This document shows positions 26,477 to 36,013 of a stretch of 64,000 nt of DNA, in pieces. Under the pieces are notes generated by a model that was not told the origin of the DNA, made no database searches, and saw only the letters and a program-made list of their open reading frames with translations. The stretch's first letter is position 1; each line of letters opens with the position of its first letter. Origin of the DNA: Comamonadaceae bacterium OS-1 (GTDB lineage Bacteria > Pseudomonadota > Gammaproteobacteria > Burkholderiales > Burkholderiaceae_C); NCBI GenBank assembly GCA_027923965.1, contig AP026969.1, forward strand, positions 3,100,001 to 3,164,000, in the 5' to 3' direction. The position numbers were made by a program, and so were the translations under genes.

Positions 26477-27585
26477 CTCCATCAACCATCCACTTCGTGC
26501 GCCAGCGTGGGGTTTCGCTGGTAGAACTGATGGTAACGATTGCGATTACCTTGTTCTTGATCGCCGCTGCTGCCTATGTCTACCTGGGAACTCGCGAAAC
26601 GCAGCGGGCTATCGATCGCAACGGCAGCAACGCAGAAACCGGCACTTTCGTGCTGCAGTTGATTGGGCGAGACATCATGAAGGCTGGTTACTACCCCGCC
26701 AATATCTCGCGAGTTACCCCGGACGAAAAATTCCCCAAACTCACGAGCTACCCACCGGTCAGGCTCGCAGAAAACAGCGCGTTGGCAACCGACTGGACAC
26801 CGCCGACTCCCCAAGCGGTTTACTTGTCCGGCCTGTTTGGCTGTGACGGAGCCCGCTACGACCCAACTGCCACTCCGCCTTGCGGCACACCCTCTGACAC
26901 TGAACCCGACTCGCTGGTTGTCAATTACTTCACCAACGACACCATGGATGTAAACGTAGGTGATCGATTTGACTGCACTGGAGCGGACGTAACCAACGAT
27001 GTCAGTACCAGCAACAACAACCGGCGAAACACCGCACAACCCAATCTTCCCCCATTGCAACCTCTGTTTGTCTCCAATCGGTATGCCATTTCCGACCTCA
27101 AAAAAACCGAGATAGACAAGCAAGAGGTCACTACCCGCAGCCTGGCGTGCGTTGGCAACGGCAGTGGCGACAACGCTGGCAGTTCTGGCATCCCGTATCA
27201 GCCCATGGTCGCGGGCATTGAGGACATGCAGATCACGTACGGGGTTTTTGCAACCACTGCCCCAAGTTCCGAAAACATGGCACGCCGAACGCCTGACAAG
27301 TACCTCACGGCCACCCAAGTTAGCGCTCTGTCCACGGTGGCGGTAGAGTTTGGCGCATTGGGCGTAGTGCCGTTAGCGCCTTGGTCACGGGTCGTGTCGG
27401 TACGTGTGTGTGTAATGGCAAGAAGTATCGGCGCCAGCCCTAAGGTTGCCTCGCCAACCGATGCTGAACGCAAATACCTAGACTGCAAAGGTGTGGAACA
27501 AACCCAAGCTGCCAACGACTACAGCTTGCGCAAACGCTTTATTCAAGAGTTTGCGGTACGCAACCGGCTGAACCAGGCTTACTAG
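26473..27585 (+). CDS. pilW: Type IV pilus assembly protein PilW
   Basis: 370 residues. Prepilin motif RGVSLVELMVTIAITLFLIAAA, then a large globular domain (TRETQRAIDRNGSNAETGTFVLQLIGRDIMKAGY), typical of PilW. I choose ATG 26473, which overlaps the pilV stop in an ATGA arrangement; the longer open frame upstream is the pilV region read in another frame. It is a large minor pilin of the tip complex. Confidence 0.88.
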   Translation: MTPSTIHFVRQRGVSLVELMVTIAITLFLIAAAAYVYLGTRETQRAIDRNGSNAETGTFVLQLIGRDIMKAGYYPANISRVTPDEKFPKLTSYPPVRLAENSALATDWTPPTPQAVYLSGLFGCDGARYDPTATPPCGTPSDTEPDSLVVNYFTNDTMDVNVGDRFDCTGADVTNDVSTSNNNRRNTAQPNLPPLQPLFVSNRYAISDLKKTEIDKQEVTTRSLACVGNGSGDNAGSSGIPYQPMVAGIEDMQITYGVFATTAPSSENMARRTPDKYLTATQVSALSTVAVEFGALGVVPLAPWSRVVSVRVCVMARSIGASPKVASPTDAERKYLDCKGVEQTQAANDYSLRKRFIQEFAVRNRLNQAY

Positions 27586-27594
27586 TCCTACAAC

Positions 27595-28314
27595 ATGAAA
27601 CGGTCTCAGAAATTCACGTTGAACCCGCACACGCCGGTTTCCCAGAAAGGGGTAGCCCTGGTCATGGTGCTGCTATTTTTGGTAGCCATTACAGGCATTA
27701 CGGTTTGGGCAGCTCGCCAGTCCATGCTGGGCGAGGGAATGGCCCGTAACCAGCAGGACATGGAAGTTGCACGGCAAGCTGCCGAGTCTGCTTTGCGCGA
27801 TGCCGAAAGGGATATAGAAAACGCAGGACTCAAGCATGCCAATTGGGCGGTAAAGCCAGATGACCTAGCTACTGACTCGTGCATACGTTCACGCAAATTA
27901 ATAGCAATTGACTTCACTACTGACTGCGCTAAAGGATTATGTATTCGTACCGATGCACAGTATGCCAACTACCAATGGAATTCTGCTAATGCAACCAATG
28001 GAGGCGAACCTTGGTGGCCTACAGGAAAAGGCGGGCAATGGGTGAATGACTTTAATGGAAGCACTGTCACCAAGCCCGGTAGAACGCCCGTGGACCAAGC
28101 CAACTGCGCGACGTTCAAAGGTGGCGTCCCCCTGGGTACTTACACCGGCGCAGTCGCCATCAAAGGTGTATCGGTGCAGCCCGAGTACCTGATTGAATAC
28201 TTCAAGCGTGCGGTTGCAGGCCAACAAGAAAGAGATATGTACCGCATTACGGCACGGGGCTTTGGGTACACGCCGCGCACACAGGTTGTAGTGCAGTCCC
28301 TTTACCTGCCTTGA
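27595..28314 (+). CDS. pilX: Type IV pilus assembly protein PilX
   Basis: 239 residues. The N-terminus has KGVALVMVLLFLVAITGITVWAARQ, followed by the PilX-type sequence MARNQQDMEVARQAAESALRDAERDIE. The prepilin site lacks the usual Glu+5, which is common in PilX/GspK-type pilins that cap the pilus tip. It lies 9 bp after pilW. Confidence 0.86.
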   Translation: MKRSQKFTLNPHTPVSQKGVALVMVLLFLVAITGITVWAARQSMLGEGMARNQQDMEVARQAAESALRDAERDIENAGLKHANWAVKPDDLATDSCIRSRKLIAIDFTTDCAKGLCIRTDAQYANYQWNSANATNGGEPWWPTGKGGQWVNDFNGSTVTKPGRTPVDQANCATFKGGVPLGTYTGAVAIKGVSVQPEYLIEYFKRAVAGQQERDMYRITARGFGYTPRTQVVVQSLYLP

Positions 28315-28376
28315 GAGTGTAGATACACCTTGGTACGGTGTGTGCCGGCCAAATTGACTGATTTTCTGGAGTTTTT

Positions 28377-31300
28377 ATGCGCCTAATCGCCCGCACCCTA
28401 TCCCAATACCTATGCGTGGCTGCGGCCCTGCTGGGACTTTTGCCTGCGCACGCAACGCCCATCGAGGTGTCAGCCCCACGCCCTTTGGTCCCACCCAACG
28501 TAACTACAGCCTCCAACCGCCCCATGATCATGCTTGCAGCCTCTAAAGACCACAGCATGTTTGGCCCGGTATACACCGACTTTGAAGATTTGGATGACGA
28601 TGGCACTATTGACACCACCTTCAAACCCACATTCAAATATTACGGGTATTTTGACCCAACCAAATGCTACGATTACGACAATACTGCAAAGCAATTTAAC
28701 CCTGCGGCGCTAGCCACTATCACAACTTCCACAGTCACCGTCACGGTAAATGGAAACAGTAGCACCAAGACTCTAGAAAAATTCAGCTGCAGTTCCAGCC
28801 AAAGTTACTGGAGTGGAAATTTTCTCAATTGGTCAAGTATGACTCGGATGGATATTGTCCGAAAAATGCTTTATGGGGGGAAACGCAGCACGGACTCTAA
28901 CGGCAGTACTGTACTGGAGCGCACGCTATTAAACTGGGATGCCCATTCTTTTGTTAAATTCTACAAAGGAACCGATGTCCGCGATTACACGCCATTTACG
29001 GTTGCGTATCTAACAAAGACAACCGGAACCAATGCCAACGTATACGCAGGCTTGAGTATCTGCAATTTAGGCACTAGTGACAGTACAAGCACCTCACCTA
29101 ATCCACCTATCATGCGAATGGTTCGTGGCAATGTACGATTTTGGGCGACTGTAGAATATGAAGTGTGCCAGTGGCGAGGCACCTACAGTTCAGGCACTTT
29201 CGGGCCGAAATTGGCTAGATATTATAAAAATTCCGACAGCGATAATATTTCCCACGAAATTACCATTCCATCCATCGGAACCGATGGCGCCACATATGGG
29301 AGTATTGGCCCTGAACTTACTGTACGGGTTAAGGTTTGCGATCCGGCCTTGATTGGTGACGAGCGCTGTCAAGCTTTTCCGTCGGACTCCACTACCAATT
29401 TAAAGCCATATGGCTTATTTCAAGAGTTCGGTTATGCCGCTAGTGGCACTGCTGCGCGGGCTGAATTTGGCGTTATTACCGGAAACTACAGTGAGAACTA
29501 CACTGCCGGAGCTCTGCGCAAAAACATGGGTGACTTCGCCGATGAAATTAACCCCACCACGGGTGTCTTCTGCCACGCGCCTTCGTCCGGTTGCGTTGCC
29601 AATTTGGCTTCTCCCGATTCACGCGCAACTGGACAAGGAGCAATCAAGGCATTTGATGCTTTATTGCTCAACGACCGGGTCTCACGCTCCTACGGATCGT
29701 CAGGTACGCCCAACGGAGCCTATGGTACCGGCACCGTTTCACAAGGCGTTCTATCGTCGTGGGGTAACCCAATCGGCGAAATGCTAGTGCAGGCACTGCA
29801 ATACTATGCCTACAACGGCACAACGCCCGCACCTAGCAATCCCAGCTCCGTATCAAAAGACACCACCCTGGGGTTACCTATCAAAACCTGGAGTGATCCA
29901 CTATCCACCACCAATTCCACGCGGAATAACTTATACGGCAACTCTATTTGCCGTCCACTCAATACACTATTACTCTCCAGCAGTAGTTTGAGTTTTGACA
30001 TGGAAGCCAATGCCGCATTCAATACTTTACCTAATAAAACAAAAACACTTGCGGGCTATACGGATGCAATTGGTGACGCAGAGGGTATCAACAATACAGA
30101 AAGGTCTATTGGTTCCAATACATTGACATATGGAACATCGTGCTCTGCAAAGCTGGTAGGTAATTTATCTGACGTTACTGGTATTTGCCCTGAAACCCCG
30201 GCTATGGGCGGCACATACCATGTAGCGGGAGCAGCCTTATATGGCAACACCTCCAAAATACGCACCGTTACCAATCCTCCCAGTGATTTAAAATACGTTA
30301 AAGGTGCACTCAAGGTAAAGACCATGGCAGCATCACTTACCGGCGGTTCGCCGCGTATTGATGTGCTGGTACCCGGAACGGGCACGGATGCAGTCACAAA
30401 CCCTGCAAAATATGTTTACATTACGCCCGAGAGCATTCAATCAGGCGGCGGCATTAGCGCGCCACTGACTTTTGCGTCTATCAGCGCGAGCAATACCCAT
30501 GGTGCATTTATTGTGACGTGGAATGATATATTGATGGGCGGCGACTATGACATGGACGTAGTCGGATATTTGCGTTATGACATCATTACCAACGCCACCA
30601 CACCTGTTACCTACGATATTAAAATAACCACTGATATTCCTGGCGTGTGCGGTGGCGGTGCAGCGACCCACGGATTCAGTATTATTGGGGTGAAAAATAA
30701 GCTGGGCGACAGCGCAAACGGTCGCTACCTGACGCACCAACATTACAACGGTGGCATATTGGGTGGTATGCCCACCAGTGATTACCTTTGCGGCGACAAC
30801 ACGTATCGTAATCTGATCAGCCCACAGAATATAGTGAATGGCAATACGGTTCTGACCCAATGTCCTGCTGGCTCGGGGGTCGCGTGCCCACTGAACACCA
30901 CCTACAAAAATCTCACCTTATCCAGCCCTGGTTTTGCGGGCAGTTACGCAGGCAATGTCTGCAACGTGACCGGTGACGGAAATACTGGTGACCCCGGTAT
31001 TCCAACGGCTTCAGCCTATTGCACGGTCAAAAACGCCGACTATCCCGTGTCTTTGACTTTTCGGATCGCTGGATCCGCCAGTGCACTGATCGAAGACCCG
31101 CTGCTGTATGCAGCCAAGTACGGCGACTTCGACTCCAGTACCAAGAACCTTGACAACACCTACACCGATGTGGCGATGCCACCGTCGGTGGAGTCGTGGG
31201 ACAAGACCAATGCGGACGGCACCGCAGGAGCAGATGGCACACCAGACGGCTACTTTTTGGCCCGCCGCCCGGACTTGTTGGAAGCACAGTTGCGCAAGGC

Positions 31301-33617
31301 GCTAGACAGTCTGGCCAAAAATGCCAACGCTGCACCGGCCACAACGTCTGGCCAGTTGACCGAAGGTAGCTACAAATACGTCGCCAAGTTTGACTCCACC
31401 GCTGTCACGGGCGATGTCGTGGCCTACAAACTGCTGGGCACTGGAGTGTTCAGTACAACGCCATCTTGGGAAGCGGGCAGTTTGCTTCAACAGCGTACCG
31501 AAACCGACTACGTATCGCCAAACCGTCCAGGGCATTCGCGCCAGATAATTACCAATTTTGGCAACACCAGCACGGCCAACACGTCCGCCGCCATGCGTTT
31601 TCGCTGGGCAGACCTCCCGACCGGCTATGTCACCCAAATGACGACCAGCGGCACCAATGGGCTTAGCGCCACCAATGCAGAGCGGGTATTGAATTACATG
31701 CGTGGTGACCAATCGCTGGAAGGCGTGTCTACCGGCTTGCGGGTACGGCTCAACAACCTGCTGGGCCCCGTGGTCAATGCAACTCCTTGGGTACAAGGGC
31801 CACCTGCGGCCAGTTTCCAGGAGTATCAGAGCCCTGGCTATACCGCCTTCGCCAACCTGCAAAAGAACATGGACCGCGAAAAGCTGTTGTGGGTGTCGGC
31901 CAATGACGGCATGCTACATGCGTTTTGTGCGGAACCCGGTGGCACCGTGTGTCCCGCTGGCGGCAAGGAACTCTTTGCCTACGTGCCCGGCATGTTGGCC
32001 AACCGCCTGAACGAAATTCCGATGCAACGCGGCACCACTGGCAGAACCCGCGTATCGAATGCTAACTACACCACCAATACCCCCGAGGTGCAACCAACCA
32101 GCACCGTATGGGCCTATGTGGACGGCAGCCCGTTCACCGCCGACGTAAAAACCAACATCGTGCCAGCCGTGGGCACCACCGCTGAAACCGGCACGTGGAA
32201 GACCATGCTGTTTGGCAGCCTGGGGCGGGGTGGGCGTGGAGTATTTGCTCTTGACGTTACCGATCCAAGCGTGCTGGCCGCCGCAGAAAGTAGCCCTAAC
32301 AGCGTCTTCCAATGGCAATTCACCCGCGATGACGACAGCGACCTGGGCTACCAAATCAACGACAGCAGCATCAACTCCAACACGCTGCAGGCCAATCCGG
32401 TGGTCAAGCTGAACAATGGGAAGTTTGGCCTGCTCATGGGCAATGGCTACCAATCAGCCGACGGGAAAGCAGTGCTGTTCATCCTGTTCATAGACGGTCC
32501 TTCGAGTGCCACAGGACTCTGGACCGGCCAGTACGTCAAACTGGTGGCTGACAACACCATCTATACCGGAACCAACAAAAATGGGCTGATTGGCCTGACC
32601 TGGCTGGACCGCGACAACAATGGCACGGCCGATGCGGTGTATGCGGGCGACCTCAAGGGCAACCTGTGGAAGTTCGACATCAGCGGTGCACTGACCAGTA
32701 CCTGGGGCGTTGCCTACAAAGGGACTGGTGGGGTGAACCGCCCACTGTTTACCGCGCAATACAGTGCGACCTCGGGCAACACCACGACCGTCACCCCGCT
32801 GCCGATCGTGGCAGCACCAGAGTACGTATATCCGGCTTTCGATGGCCTGGTCATCAACTTTGGCACCGGCGACGCGCTGGAGTCCACCGACTACCCCAAT
32901 ACATCGATGCCGCAACGTTTCTTTGGCGTATGGGACCGTCCCTCGTTTGCCGCCAGCGCATCCAGCGGTACCGGCCCCATGGTCAAAGCCGATTTGTCCA
33001 CACTGGTGACCCGTACCTACACCCGCGACGCATCAACCGGCATCGTCACGGCAACGCCCAACTCCACCTCTGGCGGTGTCTCCACCTACACCGCCATCGA
33101 CTGGACGGCTAAGGACGGCTGGTACTTCAACTTCCCCGGCTCATCGGCTCCGCCGAACACGCCCAACCTGTCCGAAATGCTGGTCGCCAACCCCGATCTG
33201 CAGGCAGGCTACCTGTTGTTCCCCACCATCCGTAAGAAATCGGGTACCGAGAGCTGCTACGACACCCCCGATATCACCTACTACATCATCGACCCCATCG
33301 CGGGTTACCCCACGCGCAAAGCCCAAGGCTTGACATCGGACGGCACCTTGGTCGCAGGCACCGCGGTGCTGAGCCAAAAGTGGGTCACAGTAAGCAACCG
33401 TTCCACCTCGACATTCCAGCCAACGACCTGCGTACAAGGTGCGGCAGGCTGTACCAGCACCGACTGTACCGGCGGCATTTGCAGAGTGGATGCCACCTGC
33501 CCGCCTGGCAGCAAAGCACTATCGGTGGTCAGCGGCGACGATAGCCGCGCCCTGTGCTACAACCCATTGGGCCGCGTGCAGTGGCGTGAAATCCCAGGAC
33601 TAAGGACGGACAAATGA
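28377..33617 (+). CDS. pilY1: PilY1-type pilus tip adhesin
   Basis: 1,746 residues. A signal peptide (… LSQYLCVAAALLGLLPAHA) is followed by the N-terminal PilY1 block with KDHSMFGPVYTDFEDLDDDGTIDTTF and KYYGYFDPTKCYDYD. The C-terminal third is the conserved beta-propeller: DREKLLWVSANDGMLHAF, LFGSLGRGGRGVFALDVT and the calcium loop DRDNNGTADAVYAGDLKGNLWKFD. No von Willebrand A MIDAS motif was seen. PilY1 promotes pilus extrusion and surface adhesion. The first ~2.5 kb is much richer in A+T than the rest, suggesting a mosaic gene (see findings). It overlaps pilE by 4 bp. Confidence 0.92.
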   Translation: MRLIARTLSQYLCVAAALLGLLPAHATPIEVSAPRPLVPPNVTTASNRPMIMLAASKDHSMFGPVYTDFEDLDDDGTIDTTFKPTFKYYGYFDPTKCYDYDNTAKQFNPAALATITTSTVTVTVNGNSSTKTLEKFSCSSSQSYWSGNFLNWSSMTRMDIVRKMLYGGKRSTDSNGSTVLERTLLNWDAHSFVKFYKGTDVRDYTPFTVAYLTKTTGTNANVYAGLSICNLGTSDSTSTSPNPPIMRMVRGNVRFWATVEYEVCQWRGTYSSGTFGPKLARYYKNSDSDNISHEITIPSIGTDGATYGSIGPELTVRVKVCDPALIGDERCQAFPSDSTTNLKPYGLFQEFGYAASGTAARAEFGVITGNYSENYTAGALRKNMGDFADEINPTTGVFCHAPSSGCVANLASPDSRATGQGAIKAFDALLLNDRVSRSYGSSGTPNGAYGTGTVSQGVLSSWGNPIGEMLVQALQYYAYNGTTPAPSNPSSVSKDTTLGLPIKTWSDPLSTTNSTRNNLYGNSICRPLNTLLLSSSSLSFDMEANAAFNTLPNKTKTLAGYTDAIGDAEGINNTERSIGSNTLTYGTSCSAKLVGNLSDVTGICPETPAMGGTYHVAGAALYGNTSKIRTVTNPPSDLKYVKGALKVKTMAASLTGGSPRIDVLVPGTGTDAVTNPAKYVYITPESIQSGGGISAPLTFASISASNTHGAFIVTWNDILMGGDYDMDVVGYLRYDIITNATTPVTYDIKITTDIPGVCGGGAATHGFSIIGVKNKLGDSANGRYLTHQHYNGGILGGMPTSDYLCGDNTYRNLISPQNIVNGNTVLTQCPAGSGVACPLNTTYKNLTLSSPGFAGSYAGNVCNVTGDGNTGDPGIPTASAYCTVKNADYPVSLTFRIAGSASALIEDPLLYAAKYGDFDSSTKNLDNTYTDVAMPPSVESWDKTNADGTAGADGTPDGYFLARRPDLLEAQLRKALDSLAKNANAAPATTSGQLTEGSYKYVAKFDSTAVTGDVVAYKLLGTGVFSTTPSWEAGSLLQQRTETDYVSPNRPGHSRQIITNFGNTSTANTSAAMRFRWADLPTGYVTQMTTSGTNGLSATNAERVLNYMRGDQSLEGVSTGLRVRLNNLLGPVVNATPWVQGPPAASFQEYQSPGYTAFANLQKNMDREKLLWVSANDGMLHAFCAEPGGTVCPAGGKELFAYVPGMLANRLNEIPMQRGTTGRTRVSNANYTTNTPEVQPTSTVWAYVDGSPFTADVKTNIVPAVGTTAETGTWKTMLFGSLGRGGRGVFALDVTDPSVLAAAESSPNSVFQWQFTRDDDSDLGYQINDSSINSNTLQANPVVKLNNGKFGLLMGNGYQSADGKAVLFILFIDGPSSATGLWTGQYVKLVADNTIYTGTNKNGLIGLTWLDRDNNGTADAVYAGDLKGNLWKFDISGALTSTWGVAYKGTGGVNRPLFTAQYSATSGNTTTVTPLPIVAAPEYVYPAFDGLVINFGTGDALESTDYPNTSMPQRFFGVWDRPSFAASASSGTGPMVKADLSTLVTRTYTRDASTGIVTATPNSTSGGVSTYTAIDWTAKDGWYFNFPGSSAPPNTPNLSEMLVANPDLQAGYLLFPTIRKKSGTESCYDTPDITYYIIDPIAGYPTRKAQGLTSDGTLVAGTAVLSQKWVTVSNRSTSTFQPTTCVQGAAGCTSTDCTGGICRVDATCPPGSKALSVVSGDDSRALCYNPLGRVQWREIPGLRTDK

Positions 33618-34102
33618 CGCAATTAAAGGCCGAGCGCGGCTTTACCCTGATAGAGCTAATGATCACTGTTGCGGTGATCGGCATATTGACTGCAATCGCG
33701 CTTCCCATCTACACCGAGCAAATTGCACGGGGCCGCCGGGCAGATGCCCAAACTGCCTTGATGGGCGGCCAACAGTGGATGGAACGGTTTTATTCAGAAA
33801 ACTTTCGCTATGACCAAAACAGCGGTGGCGTCGCTGTAACCGATAGCAGCCAATTCCCGGCACGAATGGCATCGCTGCCCTCGGCCAAGTACTACGACAT
33901 TGCCGTCGCGGTCGCAGCTTCCAGCCCACGCACGGCCTACACCATCACGGCTACGCGCAAAACGGGTTCGAGCATGGCCGCAGACCGCTGCGGCAACATG
34001 ACCGTAGACAACTTGGGTCGGCGTAGTATTGCTGCAAGCACCTACGACACGGCCAAAGTGGGAGCTGATCTCAGCTCCGCCATTGCCTACTGCTGGAGAT
34101 AA
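33614..34102 (+). CDS. pilE: Type IV minor pilin PilE
   Basis: 162 residues. Prepilin motif RGFTLIELMITVAVIGILTAIALPIY, then EQIARGRRADAQTALMGGQQWMERFY, typical of the PilE pilins that follow pilY1. A Cys pair (DRCGNMTVD … IAYCWR) at the C-terminus fits the pilin disulfide loop. The start codon overlaps the pilY1 stop. Confidence 0.9.
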   Translation: MTQLKAERGFTLIELMITVAVIGILTAIALPIYTEQIARGRRADAQTALMGGQQWMERFYSENFRYDQNSGGVAVTDSSQFPARMASLPSAKYYDIAVAVAASSPRTAYTITATRKTGSSMAADRCGNMTVDNLGRRSIAASTYDTAKVGADLSSAIAYCWR

Positions 34103-34138
34103 AGGCTGGTACCCCAGCCGCTCCGCCATCGCCAGGGC

Positions 34139-34726
34139 TTGCGCCGATGGGTGGGGGCCTGCCTGGGATCGGTAGCACTCCACTTGGTAGCGTTGGTTTT
34201 GTTGTCGCCCCCCGCACCAGAAAAGAGAATATCCCAGCTTCACCAGGAGTCTCTTGTCTACGCCCGACTGGTCCCTGGCCCAGAAGCCACCACCACAACG
34301 GTGCCTGGTCCGCCCCCCGAAGTGTCCGCACCACCCGGCACCCCGGTCAGGCCACTCCCTCCTCCTACTGTAGTGGCGCCCGCCACCCCTTCCCCACTAG
34401 CAGCCCCACCCGCCGCCGCCGGCCCTCCTTTACCAGGCTATCTGCCGATTGAAGCTGTTGACCAACCCGCCACCCCTTTAGGAGACTGGGAGATCAACCC
34501 TGATAATCTCCCCCGGGACACGACGCTTCGGGTGAACATCCAACTCTGGATCTCTGCCCAAGGCACGATCGACCAGTGGGACCTGCTGGATGCATCTCTG
34601 GCCGATACGGCACTGGTGGACGAAGCCTTGTCCCATTTGCAACAGACCCGCCTGCAGCCCGCATTGCTCAACCATGTGGCGGTGCCCAGCGTGCGCCGAC
34701 TGGAACTGGTCATCAGCCGTGAATAA
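34139..34726 (+). CDS. TonB-like periplasm-spanning protein
   Basis: 195 residues (TTG start 34139; the GTG at 34151 is an alternative). A short N-terminal membrane helix (LGSVALHLVALVLLSPP) is followed by a long proline-rich segment (~65–110), as in TonB. A small C-terminal domain (NIQLWISAQGTIDQWDLLDASL … SHLQQTRLQPALL) looks like a TonB C-terminal fold. No exbB/exbD is nearby. It sits 36 bp after pilE and 31 bp before ribD. It could transduce energy or act as a structural link; which is not decidable here. Confidence 0.65.
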   Translation: MRRWVGACLGSVALHLVALVLLSPPAPEKRISQLHQESLVYARLVPGPEATTTTVPGPPPEVSAPPGTPVRPLPPPTVVAPATPSPLAAPPAAAGPPLPGYLPIEAVDQPATPLGDWEINPDNLPRDTTLRVNIQLWISAQGTIDQWDLLDASLADTALVDEALSHLQQTRLQPALLNHVAVPSVRRLELVISRE

Positions 34727-34757
34727 TGCGTAGCTGGCATACATCCACACTCTAGAA

Positions 34758-35879
34758 ATGCACCCCGTGACCGAAACATCCCCCCAGCACTGGATGCGCC
34801 AAGCCCTGGACCAGGCCGCCCAGGCCCGGCTGCTCGCCCCTCCCAACCCGGCGGTAGGCTGCGTGATCGTGGATACCCAGGGCCAGATCCTGGGTCAAGG
34901 GCACACCCAACGCGTAGGCGGCCCCCACGCCGAAGTCATGGCTTTGCGCGATGCCGCAGCCAAGGGCCACAGCACCCAGGGGGCCACCGCCTACGTCACC
35001 CTGGAGCCCTGTTCCCACCAGGGCCGCACGGGCCCCTGCTGCGATGCCCTGGTGGCGGCGGGTATCCGCAAAGTGGTTGCGTCGATCGCCGACCCCAACC
35101 CGCTGGTGGCGGGCAATGGCTTTGCCCGCCTGCGCGCGGCCGGGGTGGAGGTTGAAGTCGGCCCCGGCGCGGCCGAGGCACGTGAACTCAACCTCGGTTT
35201 CTTCAGCCGCATGGTCCGCAAAACGCCCTGGGTGCGCATGAAAATCGCCGCTTCGCTCGATGGCCGAACCGCCCTGGCCAACGGCGACAGCCAGTGGATC
35301 ACCGCCCCCGCCGCCCGCGCCGATGGTCACGCATCGCGCGCCCGCGCCTGCGCTGTGCTGACGGGTATTGGTACCGTGTTGAAAGACCGGCCCACACTCG
35401 ACGCACGGCTGGCCGACACCCCCCGGCAACCCCATCTGGTCGTGGTGGACAACCGACTGGACACACCACCCAATGCTTCTATTTTTATAGCTGGTCGTGC
35501 TGTCTACATAAGCACAAACGGCCAAAATGATTTAAAACAACATGCACTGGAGGCAGCCGGAGCCACCGTACTGCACCTGCCCGGCGCAGGGGGCCGGGTC
35601 GATCTGGCCGCCTTGCTGCAAGAGCTGGCCCGGCGCGAGATCAACGAAGTGCACGTGGAAGCGGGCCACACCCTCAATGGGGCGCTCATCCAGGCCGGTC
35701 TGGTGGACGAATTTCTGGTCTATCTGGCCCCCAAGCTAGTAGGCCCGGGTCTGGACATGGCCCGGCTTCTGCCGCTGGCGGGCCTGTCGGAGGCCGTGCC
35801 GCTGCAGTTCACCTCGGTCGGCCTGGTGGGCCCGGATATCCGCATCACCGCACGCATACCCGGTCGCGACCAGTTCTAA
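34758..35879 (+). CDS. ribD: Riboflavin biosynthesis deaminase/reductase RibD
   Basis: 373 residues. The N-terminal deaminase has the zinc motif HAE in GGPHAEVMAL and the two cysteines in LEPCSHQGRTGPCCDAL. The C-terminal reductase has VRMKIAASLDGRTAL, SQWITAPAARAD and VHVEAGHTLNGALI. It catalyses the second and third steps of riboflavin synthesis from GTP. A degenerate copy of the dispersed repeat lies in frame inside the reductase domain (35481–35527), encoding FIAGRAVYISTNG. Confidence 0.94.
   Translation: MHPVTETSPQHWMRQALDQAAQARLLAPPNPAVGCVIVDTQGQILGQGHTQRVGGPHAEVMALRDAAAKGHSTQGATAYVTLEPCSHQGRTGPCCDALVAAGIRKVVASIADPNPLVAGNGFARLRAAGVEVEVGPGAAEARELNLGFFSRMVRKTPWVRMKIAASLDGRTALANGDSQWITAPAARADGHASRARACAVLTGIGTVLKDRPTLDARLADTPRQPHLVVVDNRLDTPPNASIFIAGRAVYISTNGQNDLKQHALEAAGATVLHLPGAGGRVDLAALLQELARREINEVHVEAGHTLNGALIQAGLVDEFLVYLAPKLVGPGLDMARLLPLAGLSEAVPLQFTSVGLVGPDIRITARIPGRDQF
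35481..35527 (+). repeat. Dispersed palindromic repeat, copy C (inside ribD)
   Basis: ATTTTTATAGCTGGTCGTGC is followed by TGTCTACATAAGCACAAACG and GCCAAAA. It is a diverged copy, recognised by its ends (TTTATAGCT and GGCCAAAA) and the ATAAGC half of the core. It is translated in the same frame as copies B and E. Confidence 0.55.
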
Positions 35880-36013
35880 CGCCCTCACCAGTCCAGGCCG
35901 CGGGCAATTGCGACGATAATTACTGGCTTTGCAGAGCGTTGCCCGCACACCCGCGCCGTTTGCAACCCCCACGCAGCGCATACCCTGACGCTGCGGCTTT
36001 CAAAATTGCACCT

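Noticed and set aside
34139..34726. Calling this gene tonB
   Set aside because: The layout is TonB-like, but there is no ExbB/ExbD neighbour and the C-terminal motif is not clear enough to assign the symbol.
35880..36013. FMN riboswitch in front of ribBA
   Set aside because: None of the conserved RFN blocks is visible in this 134-bp interval.
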